Source of the DNA: Paracoccus beibuensis
GTDB taxonomy: Bacteria; Pseudomonadota; Alphaproteobacteria; Rhodobacterales; Rhodobacteraceae
NCBI RefSeq assembly: GCF_026162625.1
Contig: NZ_JAOTBD010000012.1
Location: 29,229 to 93,228, forward strand
Direction: 5' to 3'
Length of the DNA: 64,000 nt
Shown one piece after another: positions 27,719-37,700 of this stretch (its first letter is position 1; each line of letters starts with the position of its first letter). Under the pieces are notes generated by a model. That model made no database searches, had not been told where the DNA came from, and saw nothing but the letters and a program-made list of their open reading frames with translations. Made by a program: the position numbers and the translations under genes.

Positions 27719-28756
27719 GTGTCCGCTCAAGCCCGCCCGCCCCGCATCAGCGACGTCGCCAAGCTTGCGGGCGTGTCCGTGGCGACCGTCAGCCGCGCAA
27801 TCTCGAACCCGTCGATCGTTTCCGAGGCGACGCGAAAGGCGGTCGAGGAAGCCATTGCCCAGATGGGCTATACGCTGAACTTCACCGCGCGGAACCTGCG
27901 CCAGCAGCAGGTCGGAGGCGTCCTGGCCCTGGTGCCGAAACTGTCGAACCCGTTCTTCTCGCAGATCCTGGCCGGGATCTCGGGCGTTCTGCGGACAAGG
28001 GACCTCAGCCTGCTGGTGCTGGACACGACCGCCGCGCCTGACCAGTCGGCGATGAAGGTGCTGGGGCCATATCTGAACCGGTCGCGGTCCGACGGGGTGA
28101 TCGTGCTGGACGGCAACCTCGATCCCCGGCTGTTCGACCAGCCCGGATGTCCGCCGCTGGTGCAGGCCTGCGAATGGATCGCGGGACTGCCCGCCCCCCG
28201 CGTTCTGGCCGACAATGTCGAGGGCGGCCGTCTGGCGGCCTGCCACCTGACAAGCCTCGGCCACCGCCGCATCATGCATGTCACCGGCCCTGCCCGAAAC
28301 TCTCTGACCGTGGCGCGGCGCGAAGGCTTCGCCGCCGGCCTGGCCGAGGCCGGCCTGCCCGACGCCACGCCGGACCTGCGGATCGAAGGCGACTTCACCG
28401 CCCGCTTCGGGCTGGAGGCGGCCGAGCGACTGCTGGCGCTGGAAGACCGCCCCACTGCGGTCTTTTGCGATAACGACGAAATGGCGATAGGGCTGATGAA
28501 CGGACTGATGCGGGCGGGCCTGCGGGTGCCGCAGGACATGTCGGTCATCGGCTTCGACAACATCGAGATGTCGGCCTTCTGCCTGCCGGGCCTGACCACG
28601 ATCCGTCAGTACCGGGCGCGCCTGGGGCAGCGCGCGGCGGAATTGCTGCTGGCCCGGATGCGCGGAGAGGAAATCACGGACAGCACGACGCTCGGCGTGG
28701 ATCTGCTGATCCGCGACAGCACGGCCCCTGCCCCGGCGGATCTGTCGAAATCATGA
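27719..28756 (+). CDS. LacI-family transcriptional regulator
   Basis: A 345-residue repressor starting at GTG. The N-terminal HTH reads RISDVAKLAGVSVATVSRAI (9-28), with the hinge helix near FTARNLRQQQ (about 55-64). The effector domain follows: GGVLALVPKLSNPFFSQIL, DGVIVLDGNL, VFCDNDEMAIGLMNGL, SVIGFDNIEMS. It is divergent from the import operon, and the 14-bp palindromes found here and before the two other operons of the locus are the natural binding sites. The inducer is probably a sugar product of the pathway. Confidence 0.94.
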   Translation: MSAQARPPRISDVAKLAGVSVATVSRAISNPSIVSEATRKAVEEAIAQMGYTLNFTARNLRQQQVGGVLALVPKLSNPFFSQILAGISGVLRTRDLSLLVLDTTAAPDQSAMKVLGPYLNRSRSDGVIVLDGNLDPRLFDQPGCPPLVQACEWIAGLPAPRVLADNVEGGRLAACHLTSLGHRRIMHVTGPARNSLTVARREGFAAGLAEAGLPDATPDLRIEGDFTARFGLEAAERLLALEDRPTAVFCDNDEMAIGLMNGLMRAGLRVPQDMSVIGFDNIEMSAFCLPGLTTIRQYRARLGQRAAELLLARMRGEEITDSTTLGVDLLIRDSTAPAPADLSKS

Positions 28757-28822
28757 CTTGTGGCCGCTGATCCGAGTTTCTAGACTTTTCGCCAGCGGCG
28801 GGCATCATCCTGCCACCACAGG

Positions 28823-29371
28823 ATGCCTATGCCCGAAGCCGAGTTACCGGAAGCCCTGCGCGCTCAGATCGCCCGATCGACAGTCGCCCTGTCACTGGCC
28901 ACCGCGGATGCCCCAGACATGCCGCTCTGCCTGGCCAATGATGCCTTCTTCCGCCTGAGCGGATATGACGCAGACGCGGTTCATGGCCGCAACTGCCGCT
29001 TTCTTCGGACGCCGGACACTCCGCCCGAACAGGTTCGGGAGATGACCCGGTTCCTGCACGCGGACGATCGCGACGACGGGCGGTTTCCGGTCCTGAACCG
29101 CACGCGGCAGGGTCGGGTGTTCACGAACCTCGTCTTCATGTCGAAGCTGCGTGGGCAGGACGGACGGGTCCGCTTCGTCATTGCCTCTCAGTTTGACCAG
29201 AGCGTCGCCGACCGCGCCACCGCGCAGCGGCAAAACGACGCCGCGCTGACCCGCAGCGTGGGCGACCTGCGGGTGGCGGCGGCGCAGTTCGGTCTGATCC
29301 TCTCGGATACATCTGCGCTGCTGGCGCGGTCGGTCAGCACGCTCGCACGGATCGCGGTGCGCGATGAATGA
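28823..29371 (+). CDS. short LOV-domain (blue-light PAS) protein
   Basis: A 182-residue protein. Residues about 33-128 form a PAS domain with the LOV signature GRNCRFL (55-61); Cys58 is the residue that forms the flavin adduct in known LOV proteins. Other flavin contacts are in place: Asn92 in LNRTRQG, Asn102 in FTNLVFMSKL and Gln123 in FVIASQ. One departure is Arg62 where a Gln is common. A C-terminal helical tail (130-182) has no recognised domain. The second ATG (28829) has the better-spaced AGGA. It overlaps the following kinase gene by 8 nt, so it is probably its light-sensing partner. Confidence 0.88.
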   Translation: MPMPEAELPEALRAQIARSTVALSLATADAPDMPLCLANDAFFRLSGYDADAVHGRNCRFLRTPDTPPEQVREMTRFLHADDRDDGRFPVLNRTRQGRVFTNLVFMSKLRGQDGRVRFVIASQFDQSVADRATAQRQNDAALTRSVGDLRVAAAQFGLILSDTSALLARSVSTLARIAVRDE

Positions 29372-32300
29372 CGTCTCTTTCCAGCAGTCGCGGCAGCGCG
29401 ACGATTTCGCCGTGGTCGGCATCGGCGCCTCGGCCGGCGGGCTCGAGGCGCTGCACGACCTGTTGCGCGACGCCCAACGCGACGATCCCGCCGCCTATGT
29501 GGTGATCCAGCATCTGGACCCGAACCATGACAGCGTCCTGGCCGAACTTCTGGACCGCCGCACCGCGCTGACCGTCCAGCAGGCGACCGAGGGGATGCGG
29601 CTGCAGGCCGGCCATGTCTATACCATCCCGCCCGGATCAAGGATGCTGATCCGCGACGGCCTGCTGCGGCTGACGGATTTCGACCAGCCGCGCGGATTGC
29701 GCCGCCCGATCGACGACTTCTTCGAAAGCCTGGCCGAAGACCGCGGCGCCTCGGCCGCCTGTGTGATCCTGTCGGGGACCGGTGCCGACGGCACCTTGGG
29801 ACTGCGGGCGATCAAGGAAAACGGCGGCATGTGCGTGGTCCAGGAACCCCGCACTGCGCGCTATGACGGGATGCCGTTATCGGCCGAGGCGACCGGCCTG
29901 GTCGATTTCGTCCTGCCGCCCGACCGGATCGTCCCGGCGATCCTGCAGTTCTTCGGCTCCAGCGACGCCGAACTGGCCGAGGACGTGCTGCTGGCCGACG
30001 CGCGCCGCATTTGCAAGCTGCTGCTGGAACGCAGCGGCCACGACTTCTCTGGCTACAAGATGTCCACCCTGGTGCGGCGCATCCGGCGGCGGCTGCAGGT
30101 TCTGAACATCACCGACACGCGGCAATACCTGGACCACCTGCAGCGTGACCCGGTCGAGGTTGACGCACTGGTCAACGAGTTCCTGATCAACGTCACCCGC
30201 TTCTTCCGCGATCCGGAGCTGTTCGAGGCGCTGCGCGACAAGGCGATCCGGCCGATGGTCGCCAGCGCCGAGGGAGAGGAGCTGCGGGTCTGGGTGCCCG
30301 GCTGCTCCAGTGGCGAGGAAGCCTACAGCGTCGCAATGCTGATCGATTCCGAGATGCGTGCCGCCGGCCTGCGCCCGCGCCTCACGGTTTTTGCCACCGA
30401 CATCGACAAGAAGATGGTCGAGGTTGCCCGCGCCGCGACCTATCCGATCAGCGCGCTTGCCGATATTCCCGAACGGCTTCGCGCCCCCTACACCACGCAT
30501 CGCGACGCGCTGATGCAGATCACGCCGCACCTGCGCGACCGGGTGCGGTTCTCGCTGCACAGCGTGCTGCGCGACCCGCCCTTCGCGCGAGTCGACCTGA
30601 TTTCATGCCGGAACCTGCTGATCTACCTTGACGAGGACCTGCAGTCGCGGGTGCTGCCGCTGTTCCATTATGCGCTGCGGCCGGGGGGCTTCCTGTTCCT
30701 TGGCCCCTCGGAAGGGGTGCGCCGGGAATCGGCGCATTTCGCCGAGCTGGACCGTCCTGCCCGCCTTTACCAGCGCGACGAGATGCCGGCTCGCCTGCCG
30801 CTGTCGCTGCCCTTCACCCGGTCCGACGCCGACCGCGGAGGCATCGCGCGGACCACCGGCAACGGCAACGGTCGCACCAGCCACCATGGACTGGCGGCGC
30901 AGCGTCGGGTGCTGGACCGCTTCGCACCAGCAGCGCTGCAGGTGTCGCCCACCGGCGAGGTGCTTTGGACGGCCGGGCGGCTTGGCCGGTTCCTGTCGGT
31001 CGACCCGACGGCCCGCCAGCCCGCGCTGGCTGCGTCAATTGTCCATTCAGGCCTCAAGGAGCCTGTGACAGCCGCGCTTGAACAGGTGGCCTCCAGCGGC
31101 AGGGCGGTGATCGTGCGCGATCTGCTGGCGCGGTCGGATATCGGCGCGCAGCCTGTGACGCTCTTCGTCGAGCCCCTGCCCGACAGGACGATCCTGATCG
31201 TCTTTCAGGAAGCCGGCCTTCAGGGCAAGGCCGAGCTTTCCGACGACGCCGACGAGCTGCGCGTCACCGAATCGCGGGCCGACCTTCTGGAGGAGCGGCT
31301 GCGCCTGACGCGGATCGAGCTGCACGGTGCCGTTCAAGAGCTCGAGACAGCGAACGAGGAGCTGAAGAGCTCCAACGAAGAAATGATGTCGATGAACGAG
31401 GAGCTTCAGTCGACGAACGAGGAGCTGAGCACCGTCAACGACGAGCTGAAGTCCAAGATCGACGACCTGACGGCAGCGAACAGCGATCTGCAGAATTTCT
31501 TCTCGGCTACCAAGATCCCGCTGCTGGTTGTGGACCGCGACGTGCGAGTGCGCAACTTCACGGCCGCCGCGCTGCAGATCTTTCCGCTGCGCCGGTCGGA
31601 CCACGGCCGGCCGCTGGCCGATGTGTCCAACGTCTTCGGCAGCGACATCCTGCAGCAGATGGCGGCCGATGTCGTCCGCCGCGGTGAGGCGCAGGGGACC
31701 GAGCTTCACGAGCAGGGCCGGGAACGCGCCTGGCGCGTGGATGCGAAGCCCTATCGCGGCGCCGACGGCCATCTGGACGGCGCCATGCTGGTCTTCGAGG
31801 ATGTCACGGCGCTGCGCGACCTGCGGGTCGAGGTCGAGCGCCAGGACGAACGCCTGAAGGCCGTCCGCTCGATGGCGCGGATCACGGTGTGGCACCTGGA
31901 CAGCGATGGCCAGACGCTGACGATCGACGACAGCTCCAACCTGCTGGGGATCGGGCAGACCGCCCGCCTGCCCCTGCCGGCCTTTGCGGCCCTGATCGCC
32001 CCCGAGGATCGCGACGGTCTGCAAGAGGACATGGCCGCCTGCATGGTCGGCACGCCGTTCCGTCGCGTGCTGTCGCCATCGGCGAAGGCGCTGTCGAACG
32101 TGCGCCTTGAAGCCGCCGGAGAGCGTTTCGGTGGCGACGAGGCGCAGGTCCTGGGGGTCATGGTCGACGTGACGGCCGCGCAATCCGCCGCCAAGCTGCG
32201 CGAGGCGGTGATTTCCGAGATGGACCACCGGGTCAAGAACCTCTTCACGCAAATTTCGGCGATGCTGCGCATGGCGGGCCGCGAGACCGACGATGCGCAG

Positions 32301-32756
32301 GAGGTGGTCGAGCAGGTATGCGAGCGCATTTCGGCCCTGGCCAATTCGCACAGCCTGACCACGGAACGCGGCAGCAGCGCCGAGATCGAGCTGCGCCGGC
32401 TGATCGACACCTCGCTGGCGCCCTATCGCGGCGCCGAGATCGTGCTGGACGGTGACGGTGCGGTGGTGCTTCCGGGCCGCGTCGTGCCCTTGTCGCTGAT
32501 CCTGCACGAGCTTGCGACAAACGCCTTCAAGTACGGCGTCCTCGGTCCGGTCGAGGGCAGGCTGACGGTGGCATGGCGGGTGATCGACGAACAGATCGTC
32601 CTCGACTGGATCGAGACCTATGCCGCCGAGCGTCCCGAGCAGCAGGCCGACAGCGGCTTCGGGTCGGTTCTGCTGGAAGGCGCGGCGGCACAGATCGGCA
32701 GCGATCTGGACATCACGCAGGACGCGCTGGAACGTCGGACCCGCCTGCGCTTCTGA
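29364..32756 (+). CDS. CheB-CheR-PAS-HWE histidine kinase fusion
   Basis: An 1130-residue multidomain signalling protein. Order: CheB methylesterase (about 14-195; Ser23 in GIGASAGG, His50 in VIQHLDP, Asp in SGTGADG); CheR methyltransferase (about 215-460; NEFLINVTRFFRD, WVPGCSSGEEAYS, FATDID, CRNLLIYL); a coiled coil (about 630-710, repeated NEEL/TNEEL); a PAS domain (about 710-820); and an HWE-type kinase with phospho-acceptor His955 in EMDHRVKN and the ATP-site HELATNAFKYG (His1048, Asn1053). No response regulator or chemoreceptor gene is adjacent. It overlaps the LOV gene by 8 nt. Confidence 0.93.
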   Translation: MNDVSFQQSRQRDDFAVVGIGASAGGLEALHDLLRDAQRDDPAAYVVIQHLDPNHDSVLAELLDRRTALTVQQATEGMRLQAGHVYTIPPGSRMLIRDGLLRLTDFDQPRGLRRPIDDFFESLAEDRGASAACVILSGTGADGTLGLRAIKENGGMCVVQEPRTARYDGMPLSAEATGLVDFVLPPDRIVPAILQFFGSSDAELAEDVLLADARRICKLLLERSGHDFSGYKMSTLVRRIRRRLQVLNITDTRQYLDHLQRDPVEVDALVNEFLINVTRFFRDPELFEALRDKAIRPMVASAEGEELRVWVPGCSSGEEAYSVAMLIDSEMRAAGLRPRLTVFATDIDKKMVEVARAATYPISALADIPERLRAPYTTHRDALMQITPHLRDRVRFSLHSVLRDPPFARVDLISCRNLLIYLDEDLQSRVLPLFHYALRPGGFLFLGPSEGVRRESAHFAELDRPARLYQRDEMPARLPLSLPFTRSDADRGGIARTTGNGNGRTSHHGLAAQRRVLDRFAPAALQVSPTGEVLWTAGRLGRFLSVDPTARQPALAASIVHSGLKEPVTAALEQVASSGRAVIVRDLLARSDIGAQPVTLFVEPLPDRTILIVFQEAGLQGKAELSDDADELRVTESRADLLEERLRLTRIELHGAVQELETANEELKSSNEEMMSMNEELQSTNEELSTVNDELKSKIDDLTAANSDLQNFFSATKIPLLVVDRDVRVRNFTAAALQIFPLRRSDHGRPLADVSNVFGSDILQQMAADVVRRGEAQGTELHEQGRERAWRVDAKPYRGADGHLDGAMLVFEDVTALRDLRVEVERQDERLKAVRSMARITVWHLDSDGQTLTIDDSSNLLGIGQTARLPLPAFAALIAPEDRDGLQEDMAACMVGTPFRRVLSPSAKALSNVRLEAAGERFGGDEAQVLGVMVDVTAAQSAAKLREAVISEMDHRVKNLFTQISAMLRMAGRETDDAQEVVEQVCERISALANSHSLTTERGSSAEIELRRLIDTSLAPYRGAEIVLDGDGAVVLPGRVVPLSLILHELATNAFKYGVLGPVEGRLTVAWRVIDEQIVLDWIETYAAERPEQQADSGFGSVLLEGAAAQIGSDLDITQDALERRTRLRF

Positions 32757-32759
32757 CGC

Positions 32760-33341
32760 TTAGCACAGAAGCGCCGCAACCCTTTCCAGCTGCTCGCGGG
32801 TCATCGCCCGGATGTCGTCGTCGCTGCTGATCGTGCCCTCGGCCCAAGCCCTGACAGAGTTCGACAGCGCGTGCGTTCCCAGTTCCGCCAGCAGCCGCGC
32901 CTCGAAGGCCATGTCGCGCCCCAGCCGCGCCTCCAGCAGACCGGCAAGGGCCAGCGCCATCTCGTCCATGCTCTTGCGAAAGACCGCCAGCAGTTCGGGC
33001 GTATGGTCCACGACTTCGATGATCCGCTGCAGCAGGGCCCGGTCGGGGCGGTCTTCGCACAGCATGTTCCCCAGCAGCCGCGAGATGTCGTCGATCAGCG
33101 ACCCGTTCGATGTGACGATCCAGCTTGCCGCCTCGACATCCAGGGCCGGGGGCTGGCCCAGGATTGCCGCCTGCTTGTTGCAATAATAGTTGAAGAAGGT
33201 GCGCGGGCTGATGCCCGCCTCGGCCGCAATCGCCTCGGTCGTCGCGGTGCCATAGCCCATGCGCAGCGCGACGTTCAGCGCGGCCATCTGGATCTCTCGC
33301 GCGGTCTCGCGGCGACGGCGGTCGCGAAGATTGGTATTCAT
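32760..33341 (-). CDS. TetR-family repressor
   Basis: A 193-residue regulator. The N-terminal HTH covers about 12-57: REIQMAALNVALRMGYG, then TTEAIAAEAGISPRTFFNYY, the TetR recognition helix. The ligand domain is undefined. It is divergent from the RND efflux operon across 109 bp that contains a palindrome, the usual arrangement for a local efflux repressor. It converges with the kinase gene, leaving 3 bp between stops. Confidence 0.93.
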   Translation of the reverse strand: MNTNLRDRRRRETAREIQMAALNVALRMGYGTATTEAIAAEAGISPRTFFNYYCNKQAAILGQPPALDVEAASWIVTSNGSLIDDISRLLGNMLCEDRPDRALLQRIIEVVDHTPELLAVFRKSMDEMALALAGLLEARLGRDMAFEARLLAELGTHALSNSVRAWAEGTISSDDDIRAMTREQLERVAALLC

Positions 33342-33376
33342 TTCTCGTGCAACCCCCTATTGCAGTGAAAGCAAAC

Positions 33377-33403
33377 ATTGCACACTCCGCAGGATTGTGC
33401 AAT
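33377..33403. promoter_or_regulatory. palindromic operator between tetR and the RND operon
   Basis: Perfect 8-bp arms ATTGCACA (33377-33384) and TGTGCAAT (33396-33403) are separated by 11 bp. Its position in the divergent gap makes it the likely TetR binding site controlling both sides. Confidence 0.65.
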
Positions 33404-33450
33404 GAGCGCACCAAACATGGTGCCTTCGGGGCAAGATCGGGATAGTTCAC

Positions 33451-34740
33451 ATGATGCGCGAGTTCAGCCTTAACGCCGGGACGGTCATGGCCGCGGCAAT
33501 GTTCCTGACGCAGCCGGCCGTGGCGCAGGCCCCGGAAGGGATGCCCCCCAAGCAGGTCGGCGTGGTCGAGGTGGCGCTGCAGGACGTGCCGCGCATCGTC
33601 ACCCTGCCCGGCCGGGCGGTGGCCGCGAATTCGACCGACATCCGTCCGCGCGTCGGCGGCATCGTGACCGACATCCTCTACCAGCCCGGCAAGCCGATCG
33701 ATGCCGGCACCCCGATGTTCAAGATCGACGACACGACCTATCAGGCGAACCTCGCCAGCGCCGAGGCGCAGGTCGCCTCGGCCGAGGCGCAGGTGACGCA
33801 GGCGGAATCGGCCTATAGCCGGACCGAACAGCTTCTGGGGTCCGGCACGACGCAGGCCCAGGTCGAGACGGCGCGCGCCACGCTGGACCAGGCTCGCGCG
33901 GCGGTGCAGTCGGCTGCCGCCGCCCTGACGTTGGCCCGGGCCGAGCTTGGATGGACCACCGTGACCAGCCCCATCGCCGGCATCGCCACCGTTTCCGAAA
34001 CCTCGGTCGGCGATCTTGTGACGGCGGGACAGGCCGACGCCATGGCGACGGTGATCCAGCTCGACCCGATCGAGGTCGACATGTACGAACCCGCCGCCCG
34101 CTTCCTGAGCCTTCTGGACGACATCGGCGCGGGCAACCTGCGCCTGAACGACGAGCTGAACGCCAAGCTGACGCTCGAGGACGGCCAGACCTACCAGGCG
34201 GTAGGCGAACTTGTGGCGCCGGGCGTGACGGTCTCGACCTCGACCGGATCGATCGACACGCGGTTCCGCTTCGACAACCCGAACAACCTGCTGCTGCCGG
34301 GCATGTTCCTGCGTGGCCAGGTGGAACTGGGCGTGACGCCCGCATTCCTGGTGTCGCAGTCGGCGGCCGTCCGCGACAAGATCGGCAACCTCTCGGCCTG
34401 GGTGGTCGAGGACGGAAAGGTCAGCCAGCGTCGACTGACCGAGGACGGTACCTACCAGAACCAGTGGATCGTAACCGACGGGATCGAGGAAGGCGACATG
34501 CTGGTCGTCGACGGGCTGGCCGGCCTGGCGGAAGGCGCCGAGGTCGTCACCGTTCCCGTCACCTTCGACGAGAACGGCGTGGTGCGCGACATCGCGCCCC
34601 CCGCGGATGCCGCCACGCAGGACGGCGCCGCGGCGGCGCCGGCATCCGATGAGCCGGCATCCGAAGCGCCGGCCACCACAGAACCGGCCCCCGCAGAACC
34701 GGCAGGCGACGCGCCTGCCGACGCGCCCGCGACGGAGTAA
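33451..34740 (+). CDS. RND efflux periplasmic adaptor (AcrA-like)
   Basis: A 429-residue adaptor linking the inner-membrane pump to the outer-membrane channel. It has a signal peptide (to about 25, QPAVAQA), the lipoyl/barrel-sandwich strand RPRVGGIVTDILYQPGKPID, a long alpha hairpin (about 95-155, AEAQVASAEAQVTQAESAYS), LGWTTVTSPIAG and the late barrel NNLLLPGMFLRGQVE. The last ~50 residues are an unusual Ala/Pro/Glu-rich tail (EPASEAPATTEPAPAEPAG). No lipobox Cys is present. It is 6 bp ahead of the pump gene. Confidence 0.94.
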   Translation: MMREFSLNAGTVMAAAMFLTQPAVAQAPEGMPPKQVGVVEVALQDVPRIVTLPGRAVAANSTDIRPRVGGIVTDILYQPGKPIDAGTPMFKIDDTTYQANLASAEAQVASAEAQVTQAESAYSRTEQLLGSGTTQAQVETARATLDQARAAVQSAAAALTLARAELGWTTVTSPIAGIATVSETSVGDLVTAGQADAMATVIQLDPIEVDMYEPAARFLSLLDDIGAGNLRLNDELNAKLTLEDGQTYQAVGELVAPGVTVSTSTGSIDTRFRFDNPNNLLLPGMFLRGQVELGVTPAFLVSQSAAVRDKIGNLSAWVVEDGKVSQRRLTEDGTYQNQWIVTDGIEEGDMLVVDGLAGLAEGAEVVTVPVTFDENGVVRDIAPPADAATQDGAAAAPASDEPASEAPATTEPAPAEPAGDAPADAPATE

Positions 34741-34746
34741 GGACCG

Positions 34747-37700
34747 ATGGCACGCTTTTTCATTCATCGCCCGGTCTTCGCCTGGGTGCTGGCCCTCGTC
34801 ACCATGCTGGTTGGCGCGCTTGGCCTGAACACCTTGGCGATCGAGCAATATCCGCAAATCGCGCCGACGACGGTGCGCGTCAGCGCGACCTATAACGGCG
34901 CCTCGGCCGAGATCGTCGAGTCCTCGGTGACGACCGTCATCGAGGATGCCATGACCGGCATCGACGGGCTGATCTACATGACGTCGAACTCGACGCCGGG
35001 TTCGGCCTCGGTCACGCTGACCTTCGACGACACGGTCGATGCCGACATCGCGCAGGTGCAGGTGCAGAACAAGCTGCAGCTGGTGACGTCGCAGCTGCCC
35101 GACGTGGTGCAGCAGCAGGGCGTGCAGGTTGCGCGCTCGACCAGTTCGATCCTTCTGGTGGGGGCGCTGACGGCGCCCGACGGCGGCTATACCACGGTCG
35201 AGCTTGGCGACCTGATCGCCCAGCTGATCGAGGACCCGGTCAAGCGCACGCCGGGCGTGGGGTCGATCAACACCTTCGGGTCGGGCTATGCGATGCGCAT
35301 CTGGATGGACCCGATGAAGATGGTCCAGTACCAGGTGACGCCTGCCGACGTGACCGCCGCCGTCGCGGCGCAGAACACCAACGTCACGGTAGGCGACCTG
35401 GGCGCGCAGCCCGCGGCGCAGGGCCAGCGGCTGACCGTGTCCGTGTCGGCGCAATCACAGCTGTCCACCGTCGAGGAATTCGAGAGCATCCTGCTGCGCG
35501 TCGATCCCGACGGCTCGACCGTCTTCCTGGGCGACGTGGCCCGGATCGAGATCGGGCAGGAAAGCTATGGCGGCGCCTCGCGCCACAACGGCAACCCGGC
35601 CGCTGGCTTCGCCGTGAACCTGGCGACCGGCGCCAACGCGGTCGACACCGCCCATGCCGTGCGCGAGACGATCAACGGACTGGCAGGATCCCTGCCTGCC
35701 GGGGTCGAGATCATCTATCCTTACGACACCTCGCCCTTCGTCGAGGAATCGATCAACCAAGTCTATCATACCCTGGCCGAGGCCGTGGTGCTGGTATTCC
35801 TGGTGATCCTGGTCTTCCTGCAAAGCTGGCGCGCGACGATCATCCCGGTGGTCGCCATCCCGGTCGTGCTGCTGGGCACCTTCGCGGTGCTGGCGGCGGC
35901 GGGCTATTCCATCAACACGCTGACGATGTTCGCGATGGTGCTGGCCATTGGCCTTCTGGTCGATGACGCCATCGTCGTCGTGGAAAACGTCGAACGCGTG
36001 ATGGAGGAAGAGGGTCTGGGGCCCGTCGAGGCCACCGAAAAGAGCATGGACGAGATCACCAGCGCCCTGGTGGGCATCGTGCTGGTCCTGTCGGCGGTGT
36101 TCCTGCCGATGGCCTTCATGACCGGCGCGACGGGCGTGATCTATCGACAGTTCTCGATCACCATCATCACGGCCATGGTGCTGTCGCTTGGCGTCGCCGT
36201 CATCCTGACGCCCGCCATGTGCGCCAGCCTTCTGAAGCCGCGCAGGCATGGCGACGGCATCGCACCGGCGCGCTGGTTCAACCGCAACCTCGACCGCACC
36301 ACGGATGGCTTCGTCGGCGTGGTGACGCGGCTGGTCAAGCGTCCGATGCGGATGCTGATCGTGCTGGCCGCCATCGGCTTCGGGGTCTACGCCCTCTTCG
36401 ATCGTCTGCCCGGATCGTTCCTTCCCGATGAGGACCAGGGCGTCGCCCTGGTCATTATCCAAGGACCTGACGGCTCGACCACCGAACAGACCAGGGCGCT
36501 GGTCGAGAAGGTCGAAGGCTATCTGCTGAACGAGGAAAGCGAGACGGTGGAATCCGTCTTTTCGGTCCTGGGCTTCAGCTTCGGTGGAAGCGGCCAGAAC
36601 AATGCGATGGTCTTCATGAAGCTGCGCGACTACGAGGAGCGCGAGGGGCTGGACATTGCATCCCTGGTGAACCGGGCGAACGGGTACTTCTTCACCACCA
36701 ACCGGCAGGGGCAGATCTTCGTGCTGCAGCCGCCCGCGATCCAGGGCCTCGGCACCTCGTCGGGCTTCACCATGTACCTGATCGACCAGGCGGGCGCCGG
36801 GCAAGAGGCGCTGACAGCCGCGGCCGACCAGTTGGTCGCCAATGCCCAGGCCGACGGCCGCGTCACCGGCCTGCGCGGAAACGAGGCGACGACCCAGACG
36901 GCGCTGCGGCTCGACATCGACCAGCAGAAGGCTGCGGCCTTCGGGCTGTCCATCCCCGAGGTGAACGCCATGCTGTCGGTCATCTTCGCCGGCCGCGACG
37001 TCAACGATTTCGCACTCGGCAATGATCTGCGGCCGGTGGTCGTTCAGGGCGAGGCCAATGCCAGGTCCCAGCCCGAGGACATCAACCGCTGGTACGCGCG
37101 CAACGCGCAGGGCGAGATGGTGTCTTTCGGCGCCTTCTCGGACCAGCGGTGGGAACAGGAACCGCAGGCGCTGGCCCGCTATGGCGGCACCCGTGCGCTT
37201 GAACTGAGCGGTTCCGCTGCCGTGGGACTGTCCTCGGGCGACGGCATGAACGCGATGGAGCAGATGGTGGCCGATCTCGACGGCAACTACGGCACCGCCT
37301 GGACCGGCCTGTCCTACCAGGAACGGTTGTCGGGCAACCAGGCGCCATTGCTGTTCGCGCTGTCGGCGCTGGTCGTGTTCCTGTCGCTGGCCGCACTCTA
37401 CGAAAGCTGGACCGTGCCGCTGGCGGTCATGCTGACCGTGCCGGTCGGCATCCTGGGCGCGCTGGCGGCCGCGCTCTATTTCGGGCAGTCGAATGACGTC
37501 TACTTCAAGGTGGGCCTGCTGACGACCATCGGTCTGGCCGCGCGGAACGCGATTCTGATCGTGGAATTCGCCCAGGCCCAGGTGCACGAGGGCAAGACCG
37601 TCATCGAGGCCGCCCTGATCGCGGCACGCCAGCGACTGCGGCCGATCCTGATGACCACCTTCGCCTTCATGCTGGGCGTGCTGCCGCTGGCCATCGCCTC

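Noticed and set aside
32713..35454. A 913-codon open frame on the minus strand.
   Set aside because: It lies over the RND adaptor and pump start and the TetR gene in other frames; no recognisable domain.
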